A DNA stretch of 64,000 nucleotides from Oscillibacter valericigenes (GTDB lineage Bacteria; Bacillota; Clostridia; Oscillospirales; Oscillospiraceae), in assembly GCF_021531435.1 (NCBI RefSeq), contig NZ_JAFBIS010000011.1, positions 37,170-101,169 of the forward strand, given 5' to 3'. The notes beneath the pieces are model-generated. The model saw nothing but the letters and a program-made list of their open reading frames with translations, had not been told where the DNA came from and made no database searches. Positions 1 to 8,316 of the stretch are shown piece by piece (the first letter of the stretch is position 1; each line of letters begins with the position of its first letter). The translations under genes were made by a program, and so were the position numbers.

Positions 1-489
1 ATGGGAGCCGCTCTGCTGTATGCGGCGGTGTATCGTTTCGGAAATTTCAGGTGGCTGGGAAATCTGCTGTGGAAAGAGGAAATGTATGACCAGCCATATT
101 TTGAGGTTTTTCAAATCCTCAAGGAACGGGGGATGTGGAGCCTTTGGCTCCTGCTGCTGCCGGTGCTGTACGGAGTGCTGCGGCTGCTGCTGAAACGGTA
201 CGGGGAGAGGGAGCCGCTACTGCCCCGCCCATATTTTGGCATTACCCTGGCGGGCTGGTGCGCTTCGGCGGGGCTGTGTGTGCTGCGGTGGTGCCTGGAG
301 GTGCCGAAGTGGCAAGCGTACATGGCACTCAATTCGTTCTCGCGAGAGCGAAAGAGAGCTCTGCTGCTGTATGCCCATATGGATCTGGACGGCGCGGCAA
401 AGGGCATCCTTTGGGCCACGGGGATCCTTCTGGTTTTGGCGTGGCTGTGGAAAAATGCCCGCCGCCCCCTTGCGGAGCCGCAGAAATGA
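1..489 (+). CDS. Membrane protein, C-terminal part (5' partial)
   Basis: The reading frame is open from the first base, so the visible ATG may be internal and the gene probably begins outside the window. The 162 visible residues hold three hydrophobic stretches, at about 47-65, 78-97 and 136-150, separated by short basic loops, so this is an integral membrane protein with a basic tail. I recognise no family motif. It ends 35 bases before the HAD phosphatase on the same strand, so the two may be co-transcribed. Confidence 0.55.
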   Translation: MGAALLYAAVYRFGNFRWLGNLLWKEEMYDQPYFEVFQILKERGMWSLWLLLLPVLYGVLRLLLKRYGEREPLLPRPYFGITLAGWCASAGLCVLRWCLEVPKWQAYMALNSFSRERKRALLLYAHMDLDGAAKGILWATGILLVLAWLWKNARRPLAEPQK

Positions 490-524
490 TGATAAAATCT
501 CCCCGACAGAAAGGGAGAATCATC

Positions 525-1181
525 ATGTATCATTACATTTTTTTCGATTTGGACGGCACTTTGACCGATTCCAAGGAGGGCATCCTCAACTGCCTGCGGT
601 ATGCCCTTGAGAAGCTGGGGGAGCCGGTCCCGCCGGAGAACATCCTCATCAAGTTCATCGGCCCGCCGCTGCAGGACTCCTTCATGCGCTACTGCGGCTT
701 TGACACGGAGAAAGCCATCCGGGGCATCGAATTGTTCCGGGAGCGGTACGCGCCCATCGGCAAATTTGAAAATGCCGCCGCGCCGGGGATGGCGGAGCTG
801 TGCGCACGGCTGAAGGAAAAGGGATATGTGCTGGCCCTGGCGTCCTCCAAGCTGGAGGAGATCTGCGTGTCGATCTGTGAGAAGTTCGGATTCGCCCCCT
901 CCATGGAGACCATCACCGGCAGCCCGCCTGTGGGCGACTGGGAAAAGACTGACGTCATCCGGGAGACCATGCGTCGCCTGGGCTTGTCGGAGGCGGACAA
1001 ACCCGCTGTTCTGATGGTGGGCGACCGGAAGTTCGACGTGCTGGGCGCCAAGGAGTGCGGCATCGACTGCGTGGGCGTGGAGTTCTTCGGCTACGCCGCC
1101 CCCGGCGAGCTGGCGGAGGCCGGCGCCGTGGCGGTGGTGCGGACGGCGGAGGAGCTGGAACAGTTTATTTTGAGCCATTAA
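525..1181 (+). CDS. HAD-superfamily phosphatase, phosphoglycolate phosphatase-like
   Basis: This is a cytosolic HAD hydrolase of 218 residues, the usual length for the Gph/PGP subfamily. Motif I is FFDLDGTLTDS, with nucleophile Asp8 and general acid Asp10. Motif II is the ALASSK segment near residue 105. Motif IV is VLMVGDRKFDVLGAK near residue 165, giving the Mg-binding acidic pair. The cap region between motifs I and II is alpha-helical. The frame stays open upstream to base 135, but ATG 525 directly precedes motif I and has GGGAG in front, so I chose it. The substrate (phosphoglycolate, a sugar phosphate or a nucleotide) cannot be told from sequence. Confidence 0.85.
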   Translation: MYHYIFFDLDGTLTDSKEGILNCLRYALEKLGEPVPPENILIKFIGPPLQDSFMRYCGFDTEKAIRGIELFRERYAPIGKFENAAAPGMAELCARLKEKGYVLALASSKLEEICVSICEKFGFAPSMETITGSPPVGDWEKTDVIRETMRRLGLSEADKPAVLMVGDRKFDVLGAKECGIDCVGVEFFGYAAPGELAEAGAVAVVRTAEELEQFILSH

Positions 1182-1218
1182 AAAAGGGGCGTCCCCGTGG
1201 TGGGGGACGCCCCTTTTT
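1182..1218. terminator. Bidirectional intrinsic terminator
   Basis: An A-run, an 11-bp GC-rich stem (GGGGCGTCCCC) with a 6-base loop, and a T-run lie between the convergent HAD phosphatase and protease genes. It can terminate transcription from both sides. Confidence 0.9.
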
Positions 1219-1223
1219 GCCCG

Positions 1224-2507
1224 TTATTCGCTGTATTCGATTTTTGCCACCTCTTCCAGCGTCAGGCCGGGGACGGTGAGGTCGGCTTCCATGACAGGGT
1301 CCGCCGGGACAGCCAGATACATGTTGTTGCCGTATGTATAGGCGCCGGAGGTGACGGCGATGACGTGGCCGTAGACGTTCAGCAGGGCGCCGCCGCTGCT
1401 GCCCTGGGAGATGTCGGCGGTGTTCATCACGCAGGGCAGGGCGTACCGGTACACATCCCGGTTCGTGGCGCTGATGATGCCGGAGCTGACCGCCAGGCCC
1501 AGACCCAGGGGGTTGCCCAGGGTGTACACCGTGTCGCCGGAGCGGATGTCCGCCGTGCCCGCCAGCTCCAGGTAAGCAAAGGCGGAGGCGGTTTTGCCGT
1601 CGGTGGAGGTGGGAGAGATGCGGAGGACGGCCAGGTCAATGTCCGGGTCGTACCAGACCACGGATTCCACGGGGAAGGTCTCGCCGGTGGAGAGGGTGGC
1701 GGTGGCGTAGATGGTGCCGTCAATGGAGTGGTAATTGGTGACGGCAAGGCCGTCAGAGGAGATGAAGAAGCCGCTGGCGTTGCCGGAGGGCGTGCCCTTG
1801 TCGATCTCCGCCTGGGTGTCATATTTGTCCAGACAGAACACGGCGGCCATGTGGCGGTCCGCCACCTGCCGGGCGGTCAGCTCCCGGTCCAGCAGGCCCA
1901 GGGCGCTGACAGTGGCCTGGGACGCGGTGCCCCGCTCCACCAGCCGCTCCGCCACGGTTGCGGAGCCGTCCTTGTAGGAGAAGGTCAGGGCGTCCCGGAT
2001 GGACTGGAACAGCTGGCCCCGGGTCAGCTCGCCGGAGAGAGGCTGGGACAGCAGGCCGATGCGCTGGGCAAAGACCGCCGCGCCGGAGGGGGTGAAATCG
2101 CCGGATCTGTCGCTGTATCCCAGCATCCGCAGCAGCATGGAGCACCAGGCGTCGGCGGTGACGGGCTCGTCGGGACGGTAGGACTGGGCGGTGAGGCTGG
2201 TGATCCAGCCCCGGGCGGCGGCATAGGCGATGGAGGAACGGGCGTAAGCCGGGGCGGTGTAATAGGGAGAGCGGGCGGTGACGGCCTGCCGGGAGGCCTC
2301 CTGCTCGGCACCGGCCAGACGGACCAGCAGCACCGCGGCGTGGGCACGGGTGGCGGGGGCGTCCAGGGCGTAGTCTCCCCGGACGATATTGAGAGCGGCC
2401 AGGGTGTCGGCGGCGCGGGCCGCCTCTCCCTCCAGAGCGGAAGCGGCGGGAACGGCGCCTGCCAGCAGGACCAGGGCGCACAGCAGGGCAAAAAAGCGTT
2501 TTTTCAT
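1224..2507 (-). CDS. Secreted trypsin-like serine protease with N-terminal SLH-like region
   Basis: Residues 1-25 form a signal peptide (MKKRF, hydrophobic core, AASA cleavage region). Residues about 28-200 are Ala-rich and resemble weak S-layer-homology repeats (YRPDEPVTADAW), which could anchor the protein in the wall. The C-terminal half is a DegP/S1C-type chymotrypsin fold with the triad visible: His in NYHSIDG, Asp in DPDIDLAVLRI, Ser in SQGSSGGALLN. No PDZ domain follows. The frame runs open to 2567, but ATG 2507 has GGAGG in front and starts the signal peptide. The role is extracytoplasmic protein cleavage or quality control; the substrate is unknown. Confidence 0.85.
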   Translation of the reverse strand: MKKRFFALLCALVLLAGAVPAASALEGEAARAADTLAALNIVRGDYALDAPATRAHAAVLLVRLAGAEQEASRQAVTARSPYYTAPAYARSSIAYAAARGWITSLTAQSYRPDEPVTADAWCSMLLRMLGYSDRSGDFTPSGAAVFAQRIGLLSQPLSGELTRGQLFQSIRDALTFSYKDGSATVAERLVERGTASQATVSALGLLDRELTARQVADRHMAAVFCLDKYDTQAEIDKGTPSGNASGFFISSDGLAVTNYHSIDGTIYATATLSTGETFPVESVVWYDPDIDLAVLRISPTSTDGKTASAFAYLELAGTADIRSGDTVYTLGNPLGLGLAVSSGIISATNRDVYRYALPCVMNTADISQGSSGGALLNVYGHVIAVTSGAYTYGNNMYLAVPADPVMEADLTVPGLTLEEVAKIEYSE

Positions 2508-2588
2508 GGGGATGCCTCCAAATATGTAGTACAGCGTTATTTTAACACCGGCGGAACGGCTTGGCAAGGCCGGAAACTGCCGCTGCGC

Positions 2589-2617
2589 TGGACAGCGGGG
2601 GGAAGGTCTGCTATAAT
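2589..2617 (+). promoter_or_regulatory. Sigma-A promoter of deoC
   Basis: A -35 box TGGACA (2589-2594), a 17-base spacer and a perfect -10 box TATAAT (2612-2617) lie 60 bases before the deoC start. Confidence 0.8.
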
Positions 2618-2676
2618 TTGATTCCAGAAAGATACCAGACCAAACCTGCTATTTTATGATAAAGGAGATTTCTCAA

Positions 2677-3330
2677 ATGGAACTGAAAGACATTTTGAGC
2701 AAGTGCGACCACACCCTGCTGACCCAGACGGCCACCTGGGACGAGATCCGGGCCATCTGCGACGACGGCATGAAGTACGGCTGCGCCAGCGTGTGCATCC
2801 CCGCTTCCTATGTGAAGCAGGCGGCGGAGTATGTGGCGGGCAAGCTGCCCATCTGCACCGTCATCGGCTTCCCCAACGGCTACGACACCACCGCCGCCAA
2901 GTGCTTCATGGCCGCCGACGCTGTGGACAACGGCGCGGAAGAGGTGGACATGGTCATCAACATCGGCTGGGTAAAGGACAAAAAGTGGGACGACCTGCTG
3001 GCGGAGATCAAGGGCGTGAAGGAAGCCTGCAAAGGAAAGCTGCTGAAGGTCATCATCGAGTGCTGCTTCCTCACCGACGAGGAGAAAGTCAAAATGTGCG
3101 AGATCGTCACCGCCTCCGGCGCGGACTACATCAAGACCTCCACTGGCTTTGGGGGCGGCGGCGCTACCCGGGAGGACGTGGCCCTGTTTGCCAAGCACGT
3201 CGGCCCCAACGTGAAGATCAAGGCCGCCGGCGGTATTGCGAATATTCAGGACGCGGAGGACTTCATCGCTCTGGGCGCCTCCCGCCTGGGCACCAGCCGC
3301 ATCGTGAAGGCCGTTAAAGCCATGGAGTAA
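2677..3330 (+). CDS. deoC: Deoxyribose-phosphate aldolase
   Basis: DeoC cleaves 2-deoxyribose 5-phosphate to glyceraldehyde 3-phosphate and acetaldehyde, the last step of deoxynucleoside catabolism in the cytosol. The 217-residue TIM-barrel protein has the Schiff-base lysine in [10 protein letters not shown] and the second conserved lysine in [16 protein letters not shown] is the typical strand with the proton-relay Asp. An ATG at 2656 is in frame, but AAAGGAG at 2661-2667 lies between the two candidates and fits ATG 2677. The gene heads the nucleoside block with deoD next. Confidence 0.95.
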   Translation: MELKDILSKCDHTLLTQTATWDEIRAICDDGMKYGCASVCIPASYVKQAAEYVAGKLPICTVIGFPNGYDTTAAKCFMAADAVDNGAEEVDMVINIGWVKDKKWDDLLAEIKGVKEACKGKLLKVIIECCFLTDEEKVKMCEIVTASGADYIKTSTGFGGGGATREDVALFAKHVGPNVKIKAAGGIANIQDAEDFIALGASRLGTSRIVKAVKAME

Positions 3331-3333
3331 CAT

Positions 3334-3356
3334 CAAAAAAGTGTAAGCACTTTTTT
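3334..3356 (+). terminator. Intrinsic terminator after deoC
   Basis: A 9-bp stem AAAAAAGTG / CACTTTTTT with a 4-base loop follows the deoC stop and ends in a T-run. The GC content of the stem is low, so read-through into deoD is plausible. Confidence 0.6.
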
Positions 3357-3415
3357 GAAGGATGCAGTCTGCTGCGCGCACTCGCTGCGCTCGCACACTT
3401 GCAGACTGAGAGGTG

Positions 3416-3446
3416 TTTTCCGCCACGCGCATGTCGCGGCGGAAAA
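3416..3446. repeat. Dispersed hairpin repeat, copy 1
   Basis: The arms TTTTCCGCC (3416-3424) and GGCGGAAAA (3438-3446) flank a loop. The 20-base core from 3421 to 3440 recurs with a single mismatch, in inverted orientation, at 33208-33227 upstream of gltB. Both copies sit between same-strand genes, and both can fold, with the stem preserved by compensating changes. This suggests a small intergenic (REP- or MITE-like) element of this genome. Confidence 0.6.
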
Positions 3447-3485
3447 CAGATTTCATTGCATTTTACGTATGGAGGTTGAAAATTC

Positions 3486-4211
3486 ATGGGTACTCCCCAC
3501 AATGAAGCCGCGCCCGGCGCGTTCGCCAAGACCGTTCTGATGCCCGGCGACCCCCTGCGGGCCAAATTCATCGCGGAAACCTTCCTGGAGGGCGCGGAGC
3601 TGGTGAACAACGTCCGGGGCATCCAGGGCTATACCGGGAGCTACAAAGGCACCCCTGTGTCCGTCATGGCCTCCGGCATGGGCATCCCCAGCATCGGCAT
3701 CTACTCCTATGAGCTGTTCCACTTCTACGATGTGGACAACATCATCCGGGTGGGCAGCGCCGGGGCCATCTCCCCAAAGCTGAAGCTGCGGGATGTGGTG
3801 ATGGCCCAGGGCGCCTGCACAGACTCCAATTTCGCAAAGCAGTACGGCCTGCCCGGCACCTTTGCGCCCATCGCGGATTTCAGACTGCTGGAGACCGCTG
3901 TGGCGGCGGCCCGGCGGATGGGCGTGGAGCCGCCGGTGGGGAACCTGCTGTCCTCCGACGCGTTTTACAACAAGGCGGGCCGGACGCTGGACTGGGGCGC
4001 CATGGGCGTGCTGGCCGTGGAGATGGAGACCGCCGCCCTCTACTGCAACGCTGCCGAGGCGGGCAAGCGGGCGCTGACCATCTGCACCATCTCCGACAGC
4101 CTGGTCACCGGCGAGGAGCTGCCCCCCGCCGACCGGCAGTCTACTTTTACCCAGATGATGGTAATTGCGCTGGAGACCGCCGTGGAGATGGCGAAGGCTT
4201 CAAAAATATGA
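3486..4211 (+). CDS. deoD: Purine-nucleoside phosphorylase, DeoD type
   Basis: DeoD phosphorolyses purine (deoxy)nucleosides to base and (deoxy)ribose 1-phosphate in the cytosol. At 241 residues it has the standard length of the hexameric bacterial family. MPGDPLRAK forms the phosphate loop near residue 20, GSAGAIS near 91 is a phosphate/ribose element, VEMETAALY near 178 binds ribose, and ISDSLVTGEE near 205 carries the catalytic Asp. A GGAGG site lies ahead of the ATG. It follows deoC and precedes the nucleoside transporter, forming a salvage cluster. Confidence 0.95.
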   Translation: MGTPHNEAAPGAFAKTVLMPGDPLRAKFIAETFLEGAELVNNVRGIQGYTGSYKGTPVSVMASGMGIPSIGIYSYELFHFYDVDNIIRVGSAGAISPKLKLRDVVMAQGACTDSNFAKQYGLPGTFAPIADFRLLETAVAAARRMGVEPPVGNLLSSDAFYNKAGRTLDWGAMGVLAVEMETAALYCNAAEAGKRALTICTISDSLVTGEELPPADRQSTFTQMMVIALETAVEMAKASKI

Positions 4212-4239
4212 CAAAAGGGAAAACATTCCGGAAACCCTG

Positions 4240-4268
4240 TTGAAATCGGTGTAGAGAATTGATATAAT
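4240..4268 (+). promoter_or_regulatory. Sigma-A promoter of the nucleoside transporter
   Basis: TTGAAA (4240-4245), a 17-base spacer and TATAAT (4263-4268) precede the binding-protein gene. Between promoter and ATG, at about 4274-4310, lie two GC-rich hairpins (CGACC/GGTCG and CTCCGGC/GCCGGAG). They are not followed by a T-run and may stabilise the mRNA. Confidence 0.85.
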
Positions 4269-4337
4269 GGCCTCGACCTTTCGGGGTCGTCCTCCGGCGC
4301 TGCCGGAGAAAACTATTTTGAAGGAAGGTAGATCCCA

Positions 4338-5498
4338 ATGAAGAAGTTTCTTGCGTTGATTCTGGCATTGGTCATGTCCCTGTCTCTGGTCGCCTGCGGC
4401 GGTTCCAAGACGGAGGAGAAGCCCGCGGAAGAGAAGCCCGCCGAAACCGAGCAGCCCGCCGAGGAAGCCGGTGCTGATTTCAGCGTGGCCATGATCACCG
4501 ACTACGGTGACATCACCGACCAGTCTTTCAACCAGACCACCTATGAGGCCTGCAAGGCTTACTGCGACGCCAACGGCGTGGAGTTCAGCTACTTCAAGCC
4601 CGCCGGTGACTCCACTGCGGAGCGTGTCGCCATGGTGGAGTCCGCTGTGGACGAGGGTTACACCGTTGTTGTGATGCCCGGCTACGCTTTCGGTGAGACC
4701 ATCACCCAGGTGGCTGACGAGTATCCCGACATCACCTTTATCGCTCTGGACGTGGGCGAGGGCGACCTGGGTGACTACACCCTGCCCGGCAATGTCTACT
4801 GCGCTGTTTACCAGGAAGAGCTGTGCGGCTACATGGCCGGCTACGCCGCTGTGAAGCTGGGCTATGCCCACCTGGGCTTCCTGGGCGGCATGGCCGTTCC
4901 CGCCGTCGTTCGTTACGGCTACGGCTTCGTCCAGGGTGCTGACGCCGCTGCCGCTGAGACCGGCACCGCCGTTACCGTGGAGTATGCATACGGCAACCAG
5001 TTCTATGGCGACGCCGACATCACCGCTTACATGGACAACTGGTATCAGAACCTGGGTGTGGAAGTCGTGTTCGCCTGCGGCGGTGGCATCTACTCCTCCG
5101 CTGCTGAGGCTGCCGCCAAGGTTGACGGCAAGGTCATCGGCGTTGACGTGGACCAGGCCGGCATCATCGACGGCGGCTACGGCGAGGGCATGACCGTTAC
5201 CTCTGCCATGAAGGGCCTGGCTCCCACCGTGGAGCACATGCTCTCTGAGGTCGCTGCCGGCAACTGGGGCAGCTACGGCGGCAAGATCGAGACCCTGGGC
5301 CTGGTGTCCGGCGACGATCCCGAGGCCAACTATGTCCAGATCCCCATGTCCTCCACTCAGTGGGGCGACGGCTTCTCTCAGGACGACTACAAGGCCCTGG
5401 TGAAGGATATGTTCGACGGCAAGATCACCGTCTCCAACGACATCTCCGCCATGCCCGGCGTTGCCATCACTGTCAACGAGTACGGCAACATCAAGTAA
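4338..5498 (+). CDS. BMP-family nucleoside-binding lipoprotein (ABC transporter substrate-binding)
   Basis: This is the extracellular binding protein of a purine/pyrimidine nucleoside importer. The signal peptide ends in lipobox LVAC, with the lipidated Cys at about residue 20, followed by a Glu/Pro/Lys-rich linker. The periplasmic-binding fold of the Med/PnrA family follows: VAMITDYGDITDQSFNQ is the hallmark first strand, then GYAFGE near residue 116 and FLGGMAVPAV near 181. It has its own strong promoter and a terminator after it, so it can be made in excess over the ATPase and permeases that follow. Confidence 0.9.
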   Translation: MKKFLALILALVMSLSLVACGGSKTEEKPAEEKPAETEQPAEEAGADFSVAMITDYGDITDQSFNQTTYEACKAYCDANGVEFSYFKPAGDSTAERVAMVESAVDEGYTVVVMPGYAFGETITQVADEYPDITFIALDVGEGDLGDYTLPGNVYCAVYQEELCGYMAGYAAVKLGYAHLGFLGGMAVPAVVRYGYGFVQGADAAAAETGTAVTVEYAYGNQFYGDADITAYMDNWYQNLGVEVVFACGGGIYSSAAEAAAKVDGKVIGVDVDQAGIIDGGYGEGMTVTSAMKGLAPTVEHMLSEVAAGNWGSYGGKIETLGLVSGDDPEANYVQIPMSSTQWGDGFSQDDYKALVKDMFDGKITVSNDISAMPGVAITVNEYGNIK

Positions 5499-5512
5499 GT
5501 TACCCCTGCGTC

Positions 5513-5547
5513 AAAGAGGACGGGAGTCATTCCCGTCCTCTTTTTTT
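5513..5547 (+). terminator. Intrinsic terminator after the binding-protein gene
   Basis: The 11-bp stem AGAGGACGGGA / TCCCGTCCTCT (5515-5525 and 5531-5541) with a 5-base loop is followed by a T-run to 5547. Confidence 0.9.
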
Positions 5548-5568
5548 GTGCAAAAGTGGAAATTTCTT

Positions 5569-5597
5569 TTGAATTATAGGGCCGGATATAGTACAAT
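5569..5597 (+). promoter_or_regulatory. Sigma-A promoter of nupO
   Basis: TTGAAT (5569-5574), a 17-base spacer and TACAAT (5592-5597) lie just after the preceding terminator and about 50 bases before the ATPase start. Confidence 0.8.
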
Positions 5598-5646
5598 AAA
5601 ATATCATCATATTTGCCGTCAGGCAATCAGGGGGAGGTCGTGGAAA

Positions 5647-7179
5647 TTGGAACAGACCTATGCCATTGAAATGCTGAACATCACCAAGCGTTTCCCCGGC
5701 ATCGTGGCCAATGACAATATCACGCTGCAGCTGAAAAAGGGCGAGATCCACGCCCTGCTGGGCGAAAACGGCGCCGGAAAGTCCACGCTGATGAGCGTGC
5801 TGTTCGGCCTGTACCAACCCGAGGAGGGCGTCATCAAGAAGGACGGGCAGGCCGTGGAGATCAGGGACCCCAACGACGCCAACGCCCTGGGCATCGGCAT
5901 GGTCCATCAGCACTTCAAGCTGGTGGAGTGCTTCACCGTTCTGGACAACATCATCATGGGCGTGGAGCCCTGCAAGCACGGCTTCCTCCAGAAGGCCGAG
6001 GCCCGGGAGAAGGTGCTGGCCCTGTCTGAGAAATACGGCCTCCGCGTGGACCCTGACGCCCTGGTGGAGGACATCACCGTGGGCATGCAGCAGCGCACCG
6101 AAATTTTGAAGATGCTGTACCGGGACAACGAAATTCTGATCTTCGACGAGCCTACCGCCGTGCTGACGCCCCAGGAGATCGAGGAGCTCATGCAGATCAT
6201 GCGGAACCTGGCGGCGGAGGGAAAGAGCATCCTCTTCATCTCCCACAAGCTCAACGAGATCATGGCGGTGGCGGACCGCTGCTCCGTCCTCCGCAAGGGC
6301 AAGTACATCGGCACCGTCAATATCAAGGACACCACCCGGGAGGAGCTGAGCCGGATGATGGTGGGCCGGGATGTGGAATTCGTGGTCCACAAGGAGCCCG
6401 CCAAGCCCGGAAAGACCATCCTGGAGGTGGAGGACATGACGGTGGCCTCCAAATCCCACGGCAACAACGCGGTGAAAAACGTCAGCTTCCAGGTCCGGGC
6501 GGGCGAGATCGTCTGCATCGCAGGTATCGACGGCAACGGCCAGACGGAGCTGGTCTACGGCCTCACCGGACTGGAGCCCCTGAAGGGCGGCAGAATCACC
6601 CTGGAGGGCCAGGACATCACCCGCGCCCCCATCCGCAAGCGCAATACCATGGGCATGAGCCACATCCCCGAGGACCGGCACAAGCACGGCCTGGTGCTGG
6701 ACTACACCCTGGAGGACAACATGGTGCTCCAGCGGTATTTCGAGCCGGAGTTCGTCAGCAAGGCGGGCTTTTTGAAGCGGAAGGCCATCCGGGACTATGC
6801 CGAGCGGCTCATCGACCAGTATGACGTCCGCTCCGGCCAGGGCCCCGTCACCGTCGCCCGGAGCATGTCCGGCGGCAACCAGCAGAAGGCTATCGTGGCC
6901 CGGGAGATCGACAAGGACCCGGAGCTGCTGATCGCCGTCCAGCCCACCCGGGGCCTGGACGTGGGCGCCATCGAGTATATCCACAGGCAGATCGTGGCCC
7001 AGCGGGACGCCGGAAAGGGCGTGCTGCTGGTGAGCCTAGAGCTGGACGAGGTCATGTCCCTGTCCGACCGCATCCTGGTCATGTACGAGGGTGAGATCGT
7101 GGGCGAGCTGGACCCCAAGACCACCACCGTAGAAGAACTGGGCCTGTACATGGCAGGCGCGAAAAGGGAGGGAGCATAA
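5647..7179 (+). CDS. nupO: Nucleoside ABC transporter ATP-binding protein (tandem ATPase)
   Basis: The 510-residue protein contains two ABC domains in one chain, as in RbsA and Bacillus YufO/NupO. Domain 1 has Walker A GENGAGKST, Walker B ILIFDEPTAVL and a degenerate signature (VGMQQRTE). Domain 2 has a degenerate Walker A (GIDGNGQTE) but an intact signature MSGGNQQK. The frame is open from 5461 through the terminator and promoter, so an upstream start is excluded. The best start is TTG 5647 with GGGGGAGGT at 5630-5638; ATG 5671 is the alternative. It drives nucleoside uptake with the two permeases downstream. Confidence 0.9.
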   Translation: MEQTYAIEMLNITKRFPGIVANDNITLQLKKGEIHALLGENGAGKSTLMSVLFGLYQPEEGVIKKDGQAVEIRDPNDANALGIGMVHQHFKLVECFTVLDNIIMGVEPCKHGFLQKAEAREKVLALSEKYGLRVDPDALVEDITVGMQQRTEILKMLYRDNEILIFDEPTAVLTPQEIEELMQIMRNLAAEGKSILFISHKLNEIMAVADRCSVLRKGKYIGTVNIKDTTREELSRMMVGRDVEFVVHKEPAKPGKTILEVEDMTVASKSHGNNAVKNVSFQVRAGEIVCIAGIDGNGQTELVYGLTGLEPLKGGRITLEGQDITRAPIRKRNTMGMSHIPEDRHKHGLVLDYTLEDNMVLQRYFEPEFVSKAGFLKRKAIRDYAERLIDQYDVRSGQGPVTVARSMSGGNQQKAIVAREIDKDPELLIAVQPTRGLDVGAIEYIHRQIVAQRDAGKGVLLVSLELDEVMSLSDRILVMYEGEIVGELDPKTTTVEELGLYMAGAKREGA

Positions 7180-7182
7180 GCC

Positions 7183-8316
7183 ATGAAAGAACACAAGCGT
7201 TCCCTGCTGCGGAACAACGCGGTGCAGTCGCTGCTGGCGTCCCTGCTGTGCATCCTCATCGGACTGCTGGTGGGCTATGTGGTGCTGCTGCTCATCAATC
7301 CCGCCGGAGCAGGCGAGGCCATCACCACCATCGTCAAGAACTTTATGACCTATTCCCGCCGGAATGCCCAGCTGAAATACCTGGGCAGCACCCTGGTGAA
7401 AACGGCGCCGCTGCTGATGTGCAGCCTGTCCGTCCTCTTCGCCTACAAGGTGGGCCTGTTTAACATCGGCGCCGCCGGACAGTATGTGGTGGGCGCGGGC
7501 GCCAGCCTCTACTGCGCCCTGGCCTGGCATATGCCCTGGTATGTGTGCCTGCTGGCGGCCGTCGCAGCCGGCGCGGTCCTGGGCGCCATCTCCGGATTGC
7601 TGAAGGCTTACTGCAACGTCAACGAGGTCATCTCCTGCATCATGCTGAACTGGATCAGCCTCTACATGGTCAACACCCTGCTGACCCGGGTGAAGGAGAG
7701 CGCCAGCCCCTATACCATGACGCTTGCCAGCACCAATCCCGGCGCCATCCTCCCGGAGCTGCCCGCCTTCTGCATGGCCTGGTTCAACGACAACCAGTAT
7801 GTGACCATCGCCATCCCCCTGGCGGTGCTGGCGGCCGTGGCGATCTGGGTGCTGCTGGAAAAGACCAGGCTGGGCTATGAGCTGAAGGCCACCGGCTGCA
7901 ACAAGTTCGCCGCCAAATACTGCGGTATGCGGGAGAACAAGAACCTGATTTTGACCATGGCCATCGCCGGCGGCCTTGCCGGTATGGGCGCGGCCATGCT
8001 GTTCCTCACCGGGTTCGAGCAGTGGCAGTGCACCCAGTCCTCCATCCCCGGCATGGGCTTCAACGGCATTGCCGCCGCCTTCCTGGGCGGCCTGAACCCC
8101 CTGGGGACCATCCTCTCCTCCTACTTCATCCAGCACATCACCAACGGCGGCGCCTACGTGGACAAGACCATGTATTCCGCCCAGATCTCCGACTTTATCT
8201 CCGCTCTCATCATCTACCTGTGCGGCTTCGTGCTGTTCTTCAAGTTCGCGCTGAACAACTGGCTGGACCGCCGGGAGGAAAAGAAGGCCGCTGAGGAAGG
8301 AGGGAAGGCGAAATGA
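7183..8316 (+). CDS. nupP: Nucleoside ABC transporter permease 1
   Basis: The 377-residue inner-membrane protein has about nine hydrophobic segments and belongs to the BPD_transp_2 (RbsC-like) family. A basic N-terminus is followed by a first helix near residues 15-40. The segment VGLFNIGAAGQYVVGAG near residue 85 is typical of the YufP/NupP branch. It starts three bases after the ATPase stop and overlaps the next gene by four bases, so the three are translationally coupled. It forms half of the nucleoside channel. Confidence 0.9.
   Translation: MKEHKRSLLRNNAVQSLLASLLCILIGLLVGYVVLLLINPAGAGEAITTIVKNFMTYSRRNAQLKYLGSTLVKTAPLLMCSLSVLFAYKVGLFNIGAAGQYVVGAGASLYCALAWHMPWYVCLLAAVAAGAVLGAISGLLKAYCNVNEVISCIMLNWISLYMVNTLLTRVKESASPYTMTLASTNPGAILPELPAFCMAWFNDNQYVTIAIPLAVLAAVAIWVLLEKTRLGYELKATGCNKFAAKYCGMRENKNLILTMAIAGGLAGMGAAMLFLTGFEQWQCTQSSIPGMGFNGIAAAFLGGLNPLGTILSSYFIQHITNGGAYVDKTMYSAQISDFISALIIYLCGFVLFFKFALNNWLDRREEKKAAEEGGKAK

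Noticed and set aside
111..1178. Long open frames opposite the HAD gene and similar antisense frames across the GC-rich part
   Set aside because: They are composition-driven shadows: no ribosome sites, no recognisable domains, and each lies opposite a well-supported gene.
4274..4310. Two hairpins in the leader of the binding-protein gene as a riboswitch or terminator
   Set aside because: They are short, adjacent and without a T-run or alternative pairing; more likely mRNA stabilisers.
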